A program made the position numbers and the translations under genes. The notes below the pieces were generated by a model, which ran no database searches, had not been told where the DNA came from, and saw nothing but the letters and a program-made list of their open reading frames with translations. Of a stretch of 10,870 bases of DNA, positions 1-6,161 are shown piece after piece. Positions within the stretch are counted from its first letter, which is position 1; each line of letters starts with the position of its first letter. This DNA is from Spirochaetia bacterium (lineage in GTDB: Bacteria; Spirochaetota; Spirochaetia; Treponematales; Treponemataceae), in contig CAAGIR010000246.1 of assembly GCA_900769975.1 (NCBI GenBank), forward strand, positions 1-10,870, written 5' to 3'.

Positions 1-96
1 GCTCCTTACGCCCAAACCGAACAGGACTGGCAGAAACTTTTACCATGGAACATTGAAATCACCCCATTTAAGATGCGCGGTGAATGGCTGGAATAA
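1..96 (+). CDS. C-terminal end of an unrecognised protein (partial)
   Basis: Reading from base 1 in frame 1 gives 31 residues and a TAA at 94-96. The peptide ends DWQKLLPWNIEITPFKMRGE followed by WLE, with three tryptophans, mixed charge and ordinary codons, so it looks like a real folded C-terminus and not a random frame. The gene begins outside the window. I do not recognise the family. It runs antisense to, and overlaps, the tail of the minus-strand lipoprotein frame (6-371). Since the lipoprotein seems to lose its family sequence near base 110, this gene is the more likely true owner of bases 1-96. Confidence 0.55.
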   Translation, partial: APYAQTEQDWQKLLPWNIEITPFKMRGEWLE

Positions 97-371
97 CTTA
101 GGCTAGAATTGACGGATACGAGTCCCCACTGTTCTTTGAATGTATCAGAATTACCACGACGCATATTCTTGAGCCAAGTAGGAACGGCAATCTCACCCAA
201 AGTTCTATCTGTCCAATCTACAACAACAACCTTGTCAACTTCATCATCAGAACCAACTTCCACTTTATTAACAGGGTCAGAGATAACCTTTGTTGTACCA
301 CAACCAGAAAGACCTAAAACAAGAGCCATCAAAGTTCCTGCTACCATCACATTTGTAATTGTTTTTTTCAT
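6..371 (-). CDS. LPP20-like outer-membrane lipoprotein, probably C-terminally truncated
   Basis: The 121-residue product starts with a lipoprotein signal: a KK n-region, a hydrophobic stretch, then LSGC with the acylated cysteine at residue 24. An AGGAG ribosome site (378-382) lies 6 bases before the ATG. After an acidic linker comes VPTWLKNMRRGNSDTFKEQW (about residues 63-82), resembling the W-L/F-K-N opening of LPP20-type lipoproteins and of the neighbouring 444-1412 protein (EWFKNYRS). Beyond QWGL the chain turns into Ser-rich low-quality sequence ending SCQSCSVWA-like, and this stretch is antisense to the end of the 1-96 gene. Full LPP20-like proteins are usually much longer. I infer that the original C-terminal half was lost by deletion or rearrangement near base 110 and that the frame now runs into foreign sequence. 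It could still be expressed as a short lipoprotein. Confidence 0.65.
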   Translation of the reverse strand: MKKTITNVMVAGTLMALVLGLSGCGTTKVISDPVNKVEVGSDDEVDKVVVVDWTDRTLGEIAVPTWLKNMRRGNSDTFKEQWGLVSVNSSLSYSSHSPRILNGVISMFHGKSFCQSCSVWA

Positions 372-407
372 GCATTTCTCCTCTTACAATTTTTTTCGTT
401 ATTAATA

Positions 408-430
408 AAAAGGATGTTAAACACCCTTTT
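408..430 (-). terminator. Weak intrinsic terminator-like hairpin after the secreted LPP20-like gene
   Basis: AAAAGG (408-413) pairs with CCTTTT (425-430), with TG/CA extending the stem past one A-C mismatch and a 5-base loop. On the minus strand it follows the stop of the 444-1412 gene by about 14 bases and is followed by a T-rich but interrupted stretch. It would separate that gene from the lipoprotein gene starting at 371. Confidence 0.4.
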
Positions 431-443
431 CTAATAACTCATC

Positions 444-1412
444 TTAAAATTTAATACCTTGATTTATTATTTCTGCCAGTTTTGGAAATGCTTTTTTTTG
501 AGCATTTTCCAATGAATATGCGACAGTCTTTTCCGATAAATTTGCTTCATAAGAAAAAACCGCTTTATTTTTGTCATTTTTTATAGAAACAATAATAGCC
601 GGCATAATTGTTATAGGATTCTCTCCATTAGGATTGGATAAAACAACAACATCCGCTGTATAATTTCCGCTCTCTCCAATAATAAAACCGCCTTTTTCAA
701 GTGAAGACTTTATGGATGTTTCCACAATGTTCCCATAATCACCACTGATATTTACACGAATAGTAAGATTTTTTTGTTCTTTTTCGATTCTTGAAGGTAG
801 TTCCGCAATTGTCATTCTATCAGACGAATATTTTTCTTCCTCTTTATGATTGATGATTCTTCCGTATTCTAACTTTTCCACAAAATCAACCGAAACTTTC
901 CATGCACTTTTATAAAGAGAAATTTTTGTAAAAATATCTTCCTCTGATTCTGCTTTTTTTAGAAATGAGTAAAATTTTGTTTTTTCCGCTTCTATTTTTG
1001 GCGTGTACTGAATCCACGCATCTTCCCGAACCATATACGCAATTGCATACCACTTTTTTTCGGGTTTGTAATAATAACTTTCCGTGTACTCAAGTCCAAT
1101 AAATTCAACTTCGCTGGAAACATTTACTTCATCAATTACACGAGTTTCTTCCTGAATAGATGAACCTGTCGTAATAGATGACATTGTTGTAGAAAGATTT
1201 GCACTTACCGTCGACTGGAAATATCGGGCTAGCTGAGAAGCGGCATCTGTCTTTGCATCTTCTGCAGTAGTTCCTGACCCTTTTTGTGCCAGATATTCCG
1301 AATTAGGAAAAACACTCCGATAATTTTTAAACCATTCTGGTTCTGACTTTGGCTTAGCAAAACAAACAGCAGCAAAAGAACAAAGAATAAAAAAAATAAC
1401 TGTTTTCTTCAT
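444..1412 (-). CDS. Secreted LPP20-family envelope protein
   Basis: This 322-residue protein has a Sec signal peptide (MKK followed by a hydrophobic core). The likely cleavage is after residue 19 (VCFA|KPK). The cysteines at 11 and 17 do not sit in a good lipobox, so a soluble periplasmic or surface form is more likely than a lipoprotein. Residues about 25-75 carry the LPP20-like pattern: PEWFKNYRS, then a short strand and a G-x-G-T-T-AEDAKTDAASQLARYF helix. A second alpha/beta unit lies near 215-320 (LTIRVNISGDYGNIVETSIK onward), recalling the repeated small domains of such envelope proteins. GGAGGG (1424-1429) lies 11 bases before the ATG. Its role is unknown beyond envelope location. The broken SIR2-like gene ends only 27 bases upstream on the same strand, so its promoter probably lies inside that remnant. 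Confidence 0.85.
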   Translation of the reverse strand: MKKTVIFFILCSFAAVCFAKPKSEPEWFKNYRSVFPNSEYLAQKGSGTTAEDAKTDAASQLARYFQSTVSANLSTTMSSITTGSSIQEETRVIDEVNVSSEVEFIGLEYTESYYYKPEKKWYAIAYMVREDAWIQYTPKIEAEKTKFYSFLKKAESEEDIFTKISLYKSAWKVSVDFVEKLEYGRIINHKEEEKYSSDRMTIAELPSRIEKEQKNLTIRVNISGDYGNIVETSIKSSLEKGGFIIGESGNYTADVVVLSNPNGENPITIMPAIIVSIKNDKNKAVFSYEANLSEKTVAYSLENAQKKAFPKLAEIINQGIKF

Positions 1413-1439
1413 AATTTAGTTTTCCCTCCGCAAACACTT

Positions 1440-1782
1440 TCAATATTCATTATTCATTTTGTTTTTTCGATTTATCAGTCTTTTGTATTCTTGATTTTTT
1501 TCCATATCCTCTTTTATTTCTTTTAAACATAGGCTATAAAAATCTGAGTTATATTCTTTTTCATCTTTTATCGCGATTACATTTATCCCAAATAATTTTA
1601 AGATTTTGTGTTTAGTATCTAATCTTTTCAGAATCTATACTCTTATCTTCGAATAATCTGTCCTGAACATAAAAAAGCATGGCATTCCAGTTTATTTTCT
1701 GTGCATCATTAATACCATTACCAACAAACAATACTCTATTTTGACTTTCAAGATAATTTGGTTCTTTTTTATGGTCATTCAT
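1440..1782 (-). pseudogene. Degraded SIR2-like gene (N-terminal and probable C-terminal fragments, frameshifted)
   Basis: On the minus strand an ATG at 1782 opens a 56-codon frame ending at TAA 1612-1614. It contains RVLFVGNGIND, then QKINWNAMLFYVQDRLF. The hydrophobic strand plus GNGIN followed by a W-x-x-(L/M)-L segment is the nucleotide-binding start of SIR2-like (SIR2_2 type) proteins. The next frame is open across the join and gives HKILKLFGINVIAIKDEKEY followed by a charged helical tail, stopping at TGA 1440-1442. That resembles the C-terminal strand-helix end of the same type of protein. The two pieces together are only about 110 residues, far below the usual size, so a large internal part is missing and the frames no longer match. 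I infer a decayed NAD-binding or defence-type gene; identification from fragments is tentative. Confidence 0.55.
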
Positions 1783-1800
1783 TCATTACTCTTTTTTTCT

Positions 1801-1898
1801 AATTCGATTTTTTGAACGTAGTGAAAAAAATCGAATTAAGGCAATTGTGACAATTGCCTTAATGGTATACCATTAAGGCGCCCAAGGGGCTTCGCCCC
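1801..1898. repeat. Cluster of four adjacent palindromes
   Basis: Four dyads lie end to end. AATTCGATTTTTT (1801-1813) pairs with 1825-1837 across an 11-base loop. AAGGCAATTG (1838-1847) pairs with 1851-1860 across TGA. A perfect 22-base palindrome centred on GGTATACC spans 1857-1878 and shares CCTT with the previous stem, so the two structures are mutually exclusive. GGGGC-TTC-GCCCC spans 1886-1898; read on the minus strand its core is GGCGAAGCC, the same GCGAAGC word that recurs at 6020-6119. No coding frame here is convincing. It looks like a REP/MITE-type intergenic element between a broken gene and an accessory gene. Confidence 0.7.
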
Positions 1899-2206
1899 AA
1901 AAATTCTTTTTCCCCAAAAAAATTGTTCAAGTTCACTACAATTAAATTCTCTCGTGAAAACAAAGCGCACATTGATATGCAGGTTTCCAGCATGAGTCAA
2001 GGACAGTCCTTGATTGAAAAACACAGATTTTTTGTATTATCGAAGAGTGAAACTACCTTTAATAGCCTTGTTTTCTCGAGAAAAAAAAAGCAAAATATGT
2101 TAAAATATATTTATCTTATAATCTATAGAAAGAAATTCATCACTGCTTTGAAGGCAGACACTTGCACCACTAGTGTTGCCAAAAAATCAAAAATGCGAGG
2201 TAAAAA
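1899..2206. other. Intergenic stretch without a supported gene; two further palindromes
   Basis: No frame here has protein-like composition plus a ribosome site. The plus-strand frame from 1923 is lysine-rich and overlaps the start of the next gene; the minus-strand frame across 1836-2024 is built partly from the palindromes. Two structures stand out: TCAAGGACAGTCCTTGA (1997-2013, 8-base arms around one base) and TTTTCTCGAGAAAA (2071-2084, perfect palindrome). The second lies about 35 bases before the best -10 box and could be an operator, but nothing else supports that. Confidence 0.5.
2095..2123 (+). promoter_or_regulatory. Possible promoter for the AAA/PD-(D/E)XK gene
   Basis: A perfect TATAAT lies at 2118-2123, about 84 bases before the ATG at 2207. 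The matching -35 area (ATATGT, 17-base spacing) is poor, so only the -10 box supports the call in very A+T-rich DNA. Confidence 0.35.
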
Positions 2207-3778
2207 ATGGGAACGTATTTTAATCCAGGAAACGAAAGTTTTAAAAAAATCGTAAGAAGTCAGGTTTATGTTGATAAAACAATGCTTCTTTCAGAAACAA
2301 ATAAATTGCTTGATACAGAATCCTGCTGTGTTGCCCTCTCCCATGCCCGCCGTTTTGGAAAATCTCAGGCAGCTGGAATGATTGATGCCTATTATAGTTT
2401 TGGAAGTGATTCCCGAAAGCTTTTTGAACCTTACAAAATTGCAAAAGAGAAGGATTTTGAAACTCACCTTAACAAATACAATGTAATTCATGTTGATGTG
2501 GCGTCGGCTTCGGATTTAAATGAGGAAGAAGTTGTAGAAACAATTTTGAAACGCCTTTTTTTTGAGTTTAAGCAGGAATTTCAGGACAAAGTTGATTATT
2601 CTCAGCCACTTCATTTGATTTTAAACGATATTTACAAACTTACTGACCGCAAATTTGTCATAATCATCGATGAATGGGACTGTGTTGTGCGAAATCAGGC
2701 TGAAAATCAAGAACTTGTGCACAAATATCTTCAGTTTTTACATTCACTTTTTAAAAGCGAAGAAGCAAAATCTTTTCTGGCACTGGCTTACATCACTGGA
2801 ATTCTTCCGATAAAAAAAATTGATAACGAATCTGCCCTGAACAATTTCCGTGAATACACGATGATTGATTCCAAACAATTCACCCCTTATTTTGGCTTTA
2901 CCGAGGAAGAAGTAAAAGACCTTTGCCGGCAATACGACATGAATTTTGATTCTGTAAAAAAATGGTACAACGGATATTTGATAAACGGTCAGCACATGTA
3001 CAATCCCAATTCAGTAAGTCAGGCCATGACAGATCATAGCCTTGAATCCTACTGGAAAAACACTTCCGCCTTTGGAACCATAAATAATTACATCCAGCTG
3101 AATTTTGACGGACTTAAAGAAGATATAATGAAAGTTCTTGAAGGTGGAAAAATTTCTGTAATAACTGGTACTTTCCAAAATGACCTTTCCATCATCAATT
3201 CAAAGGATGAAGCACTGACCGCATTAATTCATCTGGGTTACCTTGCTTTTGATGCTGAGCGAAGCACTGTGTTTATTCCAAACTACGAGGTAAAAACCGC
3301 TTATCAGGCTGCTTTGGCAACAGGAGCTTGGCATAACATTGCAAAAATTATCTCGAAGTGCGACGAACTTTTGTGGGCGACCATTGATAAAGACCAGGAA
3401 CATGCTGCCGAACTAATTGAACTTGCCCACGAAACTTACACATCGATTTTAAAATACAACGACGAGAATTCTTTAAGCTGCGTTATCACAATGGCTTATT
3501 TTACAGCCCCAGCGTATTATAACATTTATCGCGAACTTCCAGGGGGAAAAGGTTTTGCCGACATTGTGATGATTCCCCGGTCTGATGTAAAAAACAAACC
3601 TGCAATGGTGATTGAACTGAAGCGAGGCGAGCAGGCGGAAACTGCCATCGAACAAATCAAACAAAAAAACTACACCGGCGCCCTCAAAGGTTACAGAGGC
3701 GAAGTTCTTCTTGTGGGCATAACTTACGACGAAAACAAAAAACACACCTGCGTCATTGAAACTATAATGGGTGTATAA
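2207..3778 (+). CDS. AAA-ATPase-like protein with C-terminal PD-(D/E)XK nuclease domain (DUF1703 type)
   Basis: This 523-residue protein matches the two-domain family AAA-ATPase_like plus PDDEXK_9 (DUF1703), common in gut anaerobes and spirochaetes. An ATP-binding loop HARRFGKS lies at residues 46-53 and a Walker B strand FVIIIDEWD at 150-158. YITGILPIKK (195-204) and WYNGY (253-257) are typical of the family. The nuclease-like fold follows, with GFAD (Asp452), IELK (Glu470, Lys472) and the helix AIEQIKQKNY (480-489), so the catalytic set looks complete. The ATG has GAGG (2197-2200) 6 bases upstream. Length is normal for the family and no break is seen. Members occur as scattered stand-alone accessory genes; a role in DNA handling, defence or mobility is proposed but not established. 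Here it is flanked by palindromes on both sides and has no obvious operon partner. Confidence 0.9.
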   Translation: MGTYFNPGNESFKKIVRSQVYVDKTMLLSETNKLLDTESCCVALSHARRFGKSQAAGMIDAYYSFGSDSRKLFEPYKIAKEKDFETHLNKYNVIHVDVASASDLNEEEVVETILKRLFFEFKQEFQDKVDYSQPLHLILNDIYKLTDRKFVIIIDEWDCVVRNQAENQELVHKYLQFLHSLFKSEEAKSFLALAYITGILPIKKIDNESALNNFREYTMIDSKQFTPYFGFTEEEVKDLCRQYDMNFDSVKKWYNGYLINGQHMYNPNSVSQAMTDHSLESYWKNTSAFGTINNYIQLNFDGLKEDIMKVLEGGKISVITGTFQNDLSIINSKDEALTALIHLGYLAFDAERSTVFIPNYEVKTAYQAALATGAWHNIAKIISKCDELLWATIDKDQEHAAELIELAHETYTSILKYNDENSLSCVITMAYFTAPAYYNIYRELPGGKGFADIVMIPRSDVKNKPAMVIELKRGEQAETAIEQIKQKNYTGALKGYRGEVLLVGITYDENKKHTCVIETIMGV

Positions 3779-3782
3779 ATTT

Positions 3783-3799
3783 TTTGTAAAATTTACAAA
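3783..3799. repeat. Short palindrome just after the AAA/PD-(D/E)XK gene
   Basis: TTTGTAAA (3783-3790) and TTTACAAA (3792-3799) form an odd palindrome around one base, five bases after the stop codon. It is all A+T apart from one pair and lacks a T-run on the plus strand, so it is a poor terminator on its own. Confidence 0.4.
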
Positions 3800-3824
3800 T
3801 TCTCTACCCTATTCTTAAATTATA

Positions 3825-3853
3825 TTGATTTTATTTAATATAAGTTATAAAAT
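3825..3853 (+). promoter_or_regulatory. Candidate promoter for the ATP-grasp operon
   Basis: TTGATT (3825-3830) and TAAAAT (3848-3853) are spaced by 17 bases; TATAAA (3846-3851) is an alternative -10. Transcription would start near 3860, directly before the terminator hairpin at 3870. The only space after the hairpin is about 25 bases, too little for another promoter before the ATG at 3936, which favours this one. Confidence 0.45.
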
Positions 3854-3869
3854 TATTGTAATAAATTGC

Positions 3870-3913
3870 AAAGGCGCATTGTTCGTTCGGACAGTGCGCC
3901 TTTTTTGTTTTTT
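3870..3913 (+). terminator. Strong intrinsic terminator, possibly an attenuator of the ATP-grasp operon
   Basis: AAAGGCGCA (3870-3878) pairs with TGCGCCTTT (3895-3903). The stem continues inward through TTGTTC/GGACAG with two G-U pairs, leaving a tiny loop around GTTC. T6-G-T6 follows at 3901-3913. It can end the transcript of the gene stopping at 3778. It also lies between the best promoter and the first gene of the next operon, so leader attenuation is possible. I did not find a clear competing antiterminator stem. Confidence 0.85.
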
Positions 3914-3935
3914 AAATCCTTTTTCGGGGGTGTCT

Positions 3936-5246
3936 ATGGAAAATTTGATTTCTAGTGCAGATTTGATAAATGAACAACTAGCACGTTATGGCGTGAAATT
4001 TGGTATTTATAAAAATGGAACTTTTAACGAACGACTTTTTCCTTATGACCCAATTCCACGTATAATTTGTGCAAAAGACTGGGAAATCTTGAGTAAAGGA
4101 CTTGTTCAGCGCGTTACAGCATTGAATCTTTTTCTTTCAGATATTTACTCCAAAAAACAAATCATAGCAGATGGTGTCGTTCCCGAAGATTTTGTTTTTT
4201 CTTCCTCAGGATATCTGGCTCAAGTGGAAGGAATTGTGCCACCCCATCAAATTTATTCTCACATTTCAGGAATTGACCTTGTTCAGGCAAAAGACGGAAG
4301 TTGGTTTATTCTGGAAGATAATCTGCGCATTCCAAGCGGAGCTTCTTATCCTTTGATTGCACGAGGACTTGAAAGAAAATGTTCTCCTCAAACTTTTGCA
4401 GATAATCACATTGTTGACAATCGTAATTATGGAACACTGCTGAAAGATGTTTTGGACGACATGAATTTGGGCGGCATAAACGTAGTTTTCACTCCTGGAC
4501 GTTTCAATGCAGCCTATTTTGAACATGCTTATCTTGCAGAACAGACAGGAAGCGTTTTGTGTCAGCCAGAAGACTTGTTTGTAGAAAATAATGTAGTTTA
4601 TTGTAAAACTTTGAATGGAAAGGAAAAAGTTGGAGCAATTTATCGTCGAATTTCTGATGAGTATTTGGATCCGTTGACTTTTTTACCTGAATCTTTAATT
4701 GGAATTCCTGGCGTGATGAGTGCTTATCGCGCTGGAAACGTTGCGCTTTTGAATGCTCCAGGAAACGGTGTTGCAGACGACAAGGGCATCTATTATTTTG
4801 TGCCAAAGATGATTAAATATTATCTGAATGAAGAACCTGTTTTGAACAATGCCCCAACTTATCTTCCTTTTTATGAAGATGACCAGAAGTATGTACTTGA
4901 AAATCTGAAAAAACTCGTCATAAAAGATGTGGCAGAAGCAGGTGGATATGGAGTTCTTTTTGGGCGCGATTTGGATGAGCAAAAACTTTCTGAAATGGAA
5001 AATCTTATAAAAACTCAGCCACGCAGATGGATTGCTCAGGAAGTTATTGATTTTAAAGATTTGGAAATTATGGATGAAGGTCAAAAAGTCTGGCGAAAGG
5101 CAGATCTTCGTGCATTTGTTTTAAGTGGTAAAACCTGTCAGGTTTGGCCAAGCGGACTTACAAGATTTTCCAGAAATCCTGCAAGTTTTGTTGTAAATTC
5201 TTCGCAAGGTGGAGGTTTTAAAGACACATGGATTCTACAAAAGTAA
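3936..5246 (+). CDS. Circularly permuted ATP-grasp protein (COG2308, CP_ATPgrasp_2 type), predicted peptide/amide ligase
   Basis: This 436-residue protein carries the hallmark blocks of the circularly permuted ATP-grasp family in order. They are EDNLRIPSGASYPL (127-140), FEHAYLAEQTG (195-205), YRRISDEYLDPLTF (236-249) and NAPGNGVADDK (273-283). Then come PKMIKYYLNEEPVL, IKDVAEAGGYGVLFG (329-343, glycine-rich nucleotide loop), RRWIAQEVI (363-371), ADLRAF (389-394), and NSSQGGGFKDTW near the end. The family is predicted to form amide or peptide bonds from a carboxylate and an amine using ATP; no substrate is known. I chose ATG 3936 because GGGGG (3926-3930) lies 5 bases upstream and the conserved family start follows it. 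A longer TTG-initiated frame from 3825 would translate the terminator. The stop overlaps the alpha-E gene by 19 bases, indicating translational coupling. Confidence 0.93.
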   Translation: MENLISSADLINEQLARYGVKFGIYKNGTFNERLFPYDPIPRIICAKDWEILSKGLVQRVTALNLFLSDIYSKKQIIADGVVPEDFVFSSSGYLAQVEGIVPPHQIYSHISGIDLVQAKDGSWFILEDNLRIPSGASYPLIARGLERKCSPQTFADNHIVDNRNYGTLLKDVLDDMNLGGINVVFTPGRFNAAYFEHAYLAEQTGSVLCQPEDLFVENNVVYCKTLNGKEKVGAIYRRISDEYLDPLTFLPESLIGIPGVMSAYRAGNVALLNAPGNGVADDKGIYYFVPKMIKYYLNEEPVLNNAPTYLPFYEDDQKYVLENLKKLVIKDVAEAGGYGVLFGRDLDEQKLSEMENLIKTQPRRWIAQEVIDFKDLEIMDEGQKVWRKADLRAFVLSGKTCQVWPSGLTRFSRNPASFVVNSSQGGGFKDTWILQK

Positions 5247-5950
5247 AAAATTATTGCACACCGCTTACTCTCAAGCAGGTTGACTCGATTTATTGGCTTG
5301 GACGCTACACAGAAAGAGTGATGACAACTTTAAAATTTCTGATGAATATGTATGATTCTAATATTGATTCATATTTTGATTATGAAAAGTATTGTCGTGA
5401 TTTAGATATTTACAATGATTTTTCTTCGCTTTCTGATTTTTGTTTTCGTTATGCTTTTGACAAAAATTATCCTGGTTCAATTATTGCCAGCATGACACGA
5501 TGTTATGACAATGCAATTATGTTGCGCGAAACGATTGGAAGCGAAGCTTTGAGTTACATTGAACTTGCAAAACGCCAGCTCGAAAATGCTCAGTTCAGTC
5601 CAACTCCTGTGTTGAATTTTCAGAAAGTAATTGATTTTTTGATGGCGTTTAAAGGACAGTTTTTTGATTCTATCTGCGACCACAATATTCGCTGCATCTT
5701 GAACTGTGGACTCACAATCGAACGTCTTGATTTGTATCTCAGACTGAATATTCAGAAAGAAAAAATCAGTTTTGAATGCAACAGACTTTCTTATTCGATT
5801 GCAGGTGTGGATATTTCCTGCAACAAGTCTGCTTTAGAAAAAGCATGTCAGGAACTTTGCGACCAGAGTGAAGAGTTTGATAATGCTGATAAAATGATTA
5901 TTGTGCAGCTGATTGACAGTTTGTTTATGAATCTGGAGATGGCAGCTTGA
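5228..5950 (+). CDS. Alpha-E domain protein (DUF403 / COG2307), partner of the ATP-grasp ligase
   Basis: This 240-residue, all-helical protein contains the family signature near the N-terminus, SIYWLGRYTERVMTTLKFL (about residues 20-38). The second conserved helix is RCYDNAIMLRETIGSEALSY and the third is LTIERLDLYLRL. Alpha-E proteins have no known catalytic activity and are almost always encoded beside the circularly permuted ATP-grasp ligase, so a structural or substrate-holding role in the same complex is expected. At 240 residues it is shorter than the roughly 300 usual for the family, with the shortening spread over inter-helix regions and no visible break. GGAGG (5211-5215) lies 12 bases before the ATG, inside the end of the ATP-grasp gene. 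Confidence 0.9.
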   Translation: MDSTKVKNYCTPLTLKQVDSIYWLGRYTERVMTTLKFLMNMYDSNIDSYFDYEKYCRDLDIYNDFSSLSDFCFRYAFDKNYPGSIIASMTRCYDNAIMLRETIGSEALSYIELAKRQLENAQFSPTPVLNFQKVIDFLMAFKGQFFDSICDHNIRCILNCGLTIERLDLYLRLNIQKEKISFECNRLSYSIAGVDISCNKSALEKACQELCDQSEEFDNADKMIIVQLIDSLFMNLEMAA

Positions 5951-5987
5951 AATCTTATTTCATCTGAAAAGATGTAATACAATTTTG

Positions 5988-6130
5988 CGTGGTATTTCGC
6001 GACAAGGATAGTAGTGCCTGCGAAGCAGTCCACCGTAAGCGAGGCGAAGCCGAGTGCGGAGGATGAGCGATAGCGAAGCACGAATAGCCTGTTTTTTGGT
6101 TGCGAAGCGAAGGCGAAGCAACCAAAAAGT
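5988..6130. repeat. GCGAAGC-rich intergenic repeat with terminal hairpin
   Basis: This G+C-richer block lies in the only large gap of the operon (5951-6161). GCGAAGC occurs five times, at 6020-6026, 6044-6050, 6073-6079, 6102-6108 and 6113-6119. TTTTTGGTTGC (6093-6103) pairs perfectly with GCAACCAAAAA (6118-6128) over a 14-base loop. The same core word occurs inverted in the hairpin at 1886-1898. This points to a dispersed REP/MITE-like element. The hairpin is followed by AGTCGCC and not a T-run, so it should be a weak terminator at most; it could stabilise one side of a processed mRNA. Confidence 0.7.
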
Positions 6131-6161
6131 CGCCCATAAGAGTATTGGAAAAAGTTTTATT

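Noticed and set aside
1836..2024. Minus-strand open frame of 62 codons
   Set aside because: Its C-terminal third is simply the translated palindrome cluster, and no family is recognisable.
1923..2255. Plus-strand open frame of 110 codons
   Set aside because: Lysine- and serine-rich composition, no ribosome site, and it overlaps the well-supported start at 2207.
3825..3935. TTG start for the ATP-grasp gene at 3825
   Set aside because: It would translate the promoter and terminator hairpin; the ATG at 3936 has a good ribosome site and the conserved start.
6020..6119. CRISPR-like array of GCGAAGC repeats
   Set aside because: The units are only 7 bases with irregular spacing of 3-23 bases and similar spacers; no cas genes are nearby.
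6054..6161. N-terminal extension of the transglutaminase-like gene to an ATG at 6054
   Set aside because: The 36 extra residues are translated from the GCGAAGC repeat and are arginine-rich; the family N-terminus begins at 6162.
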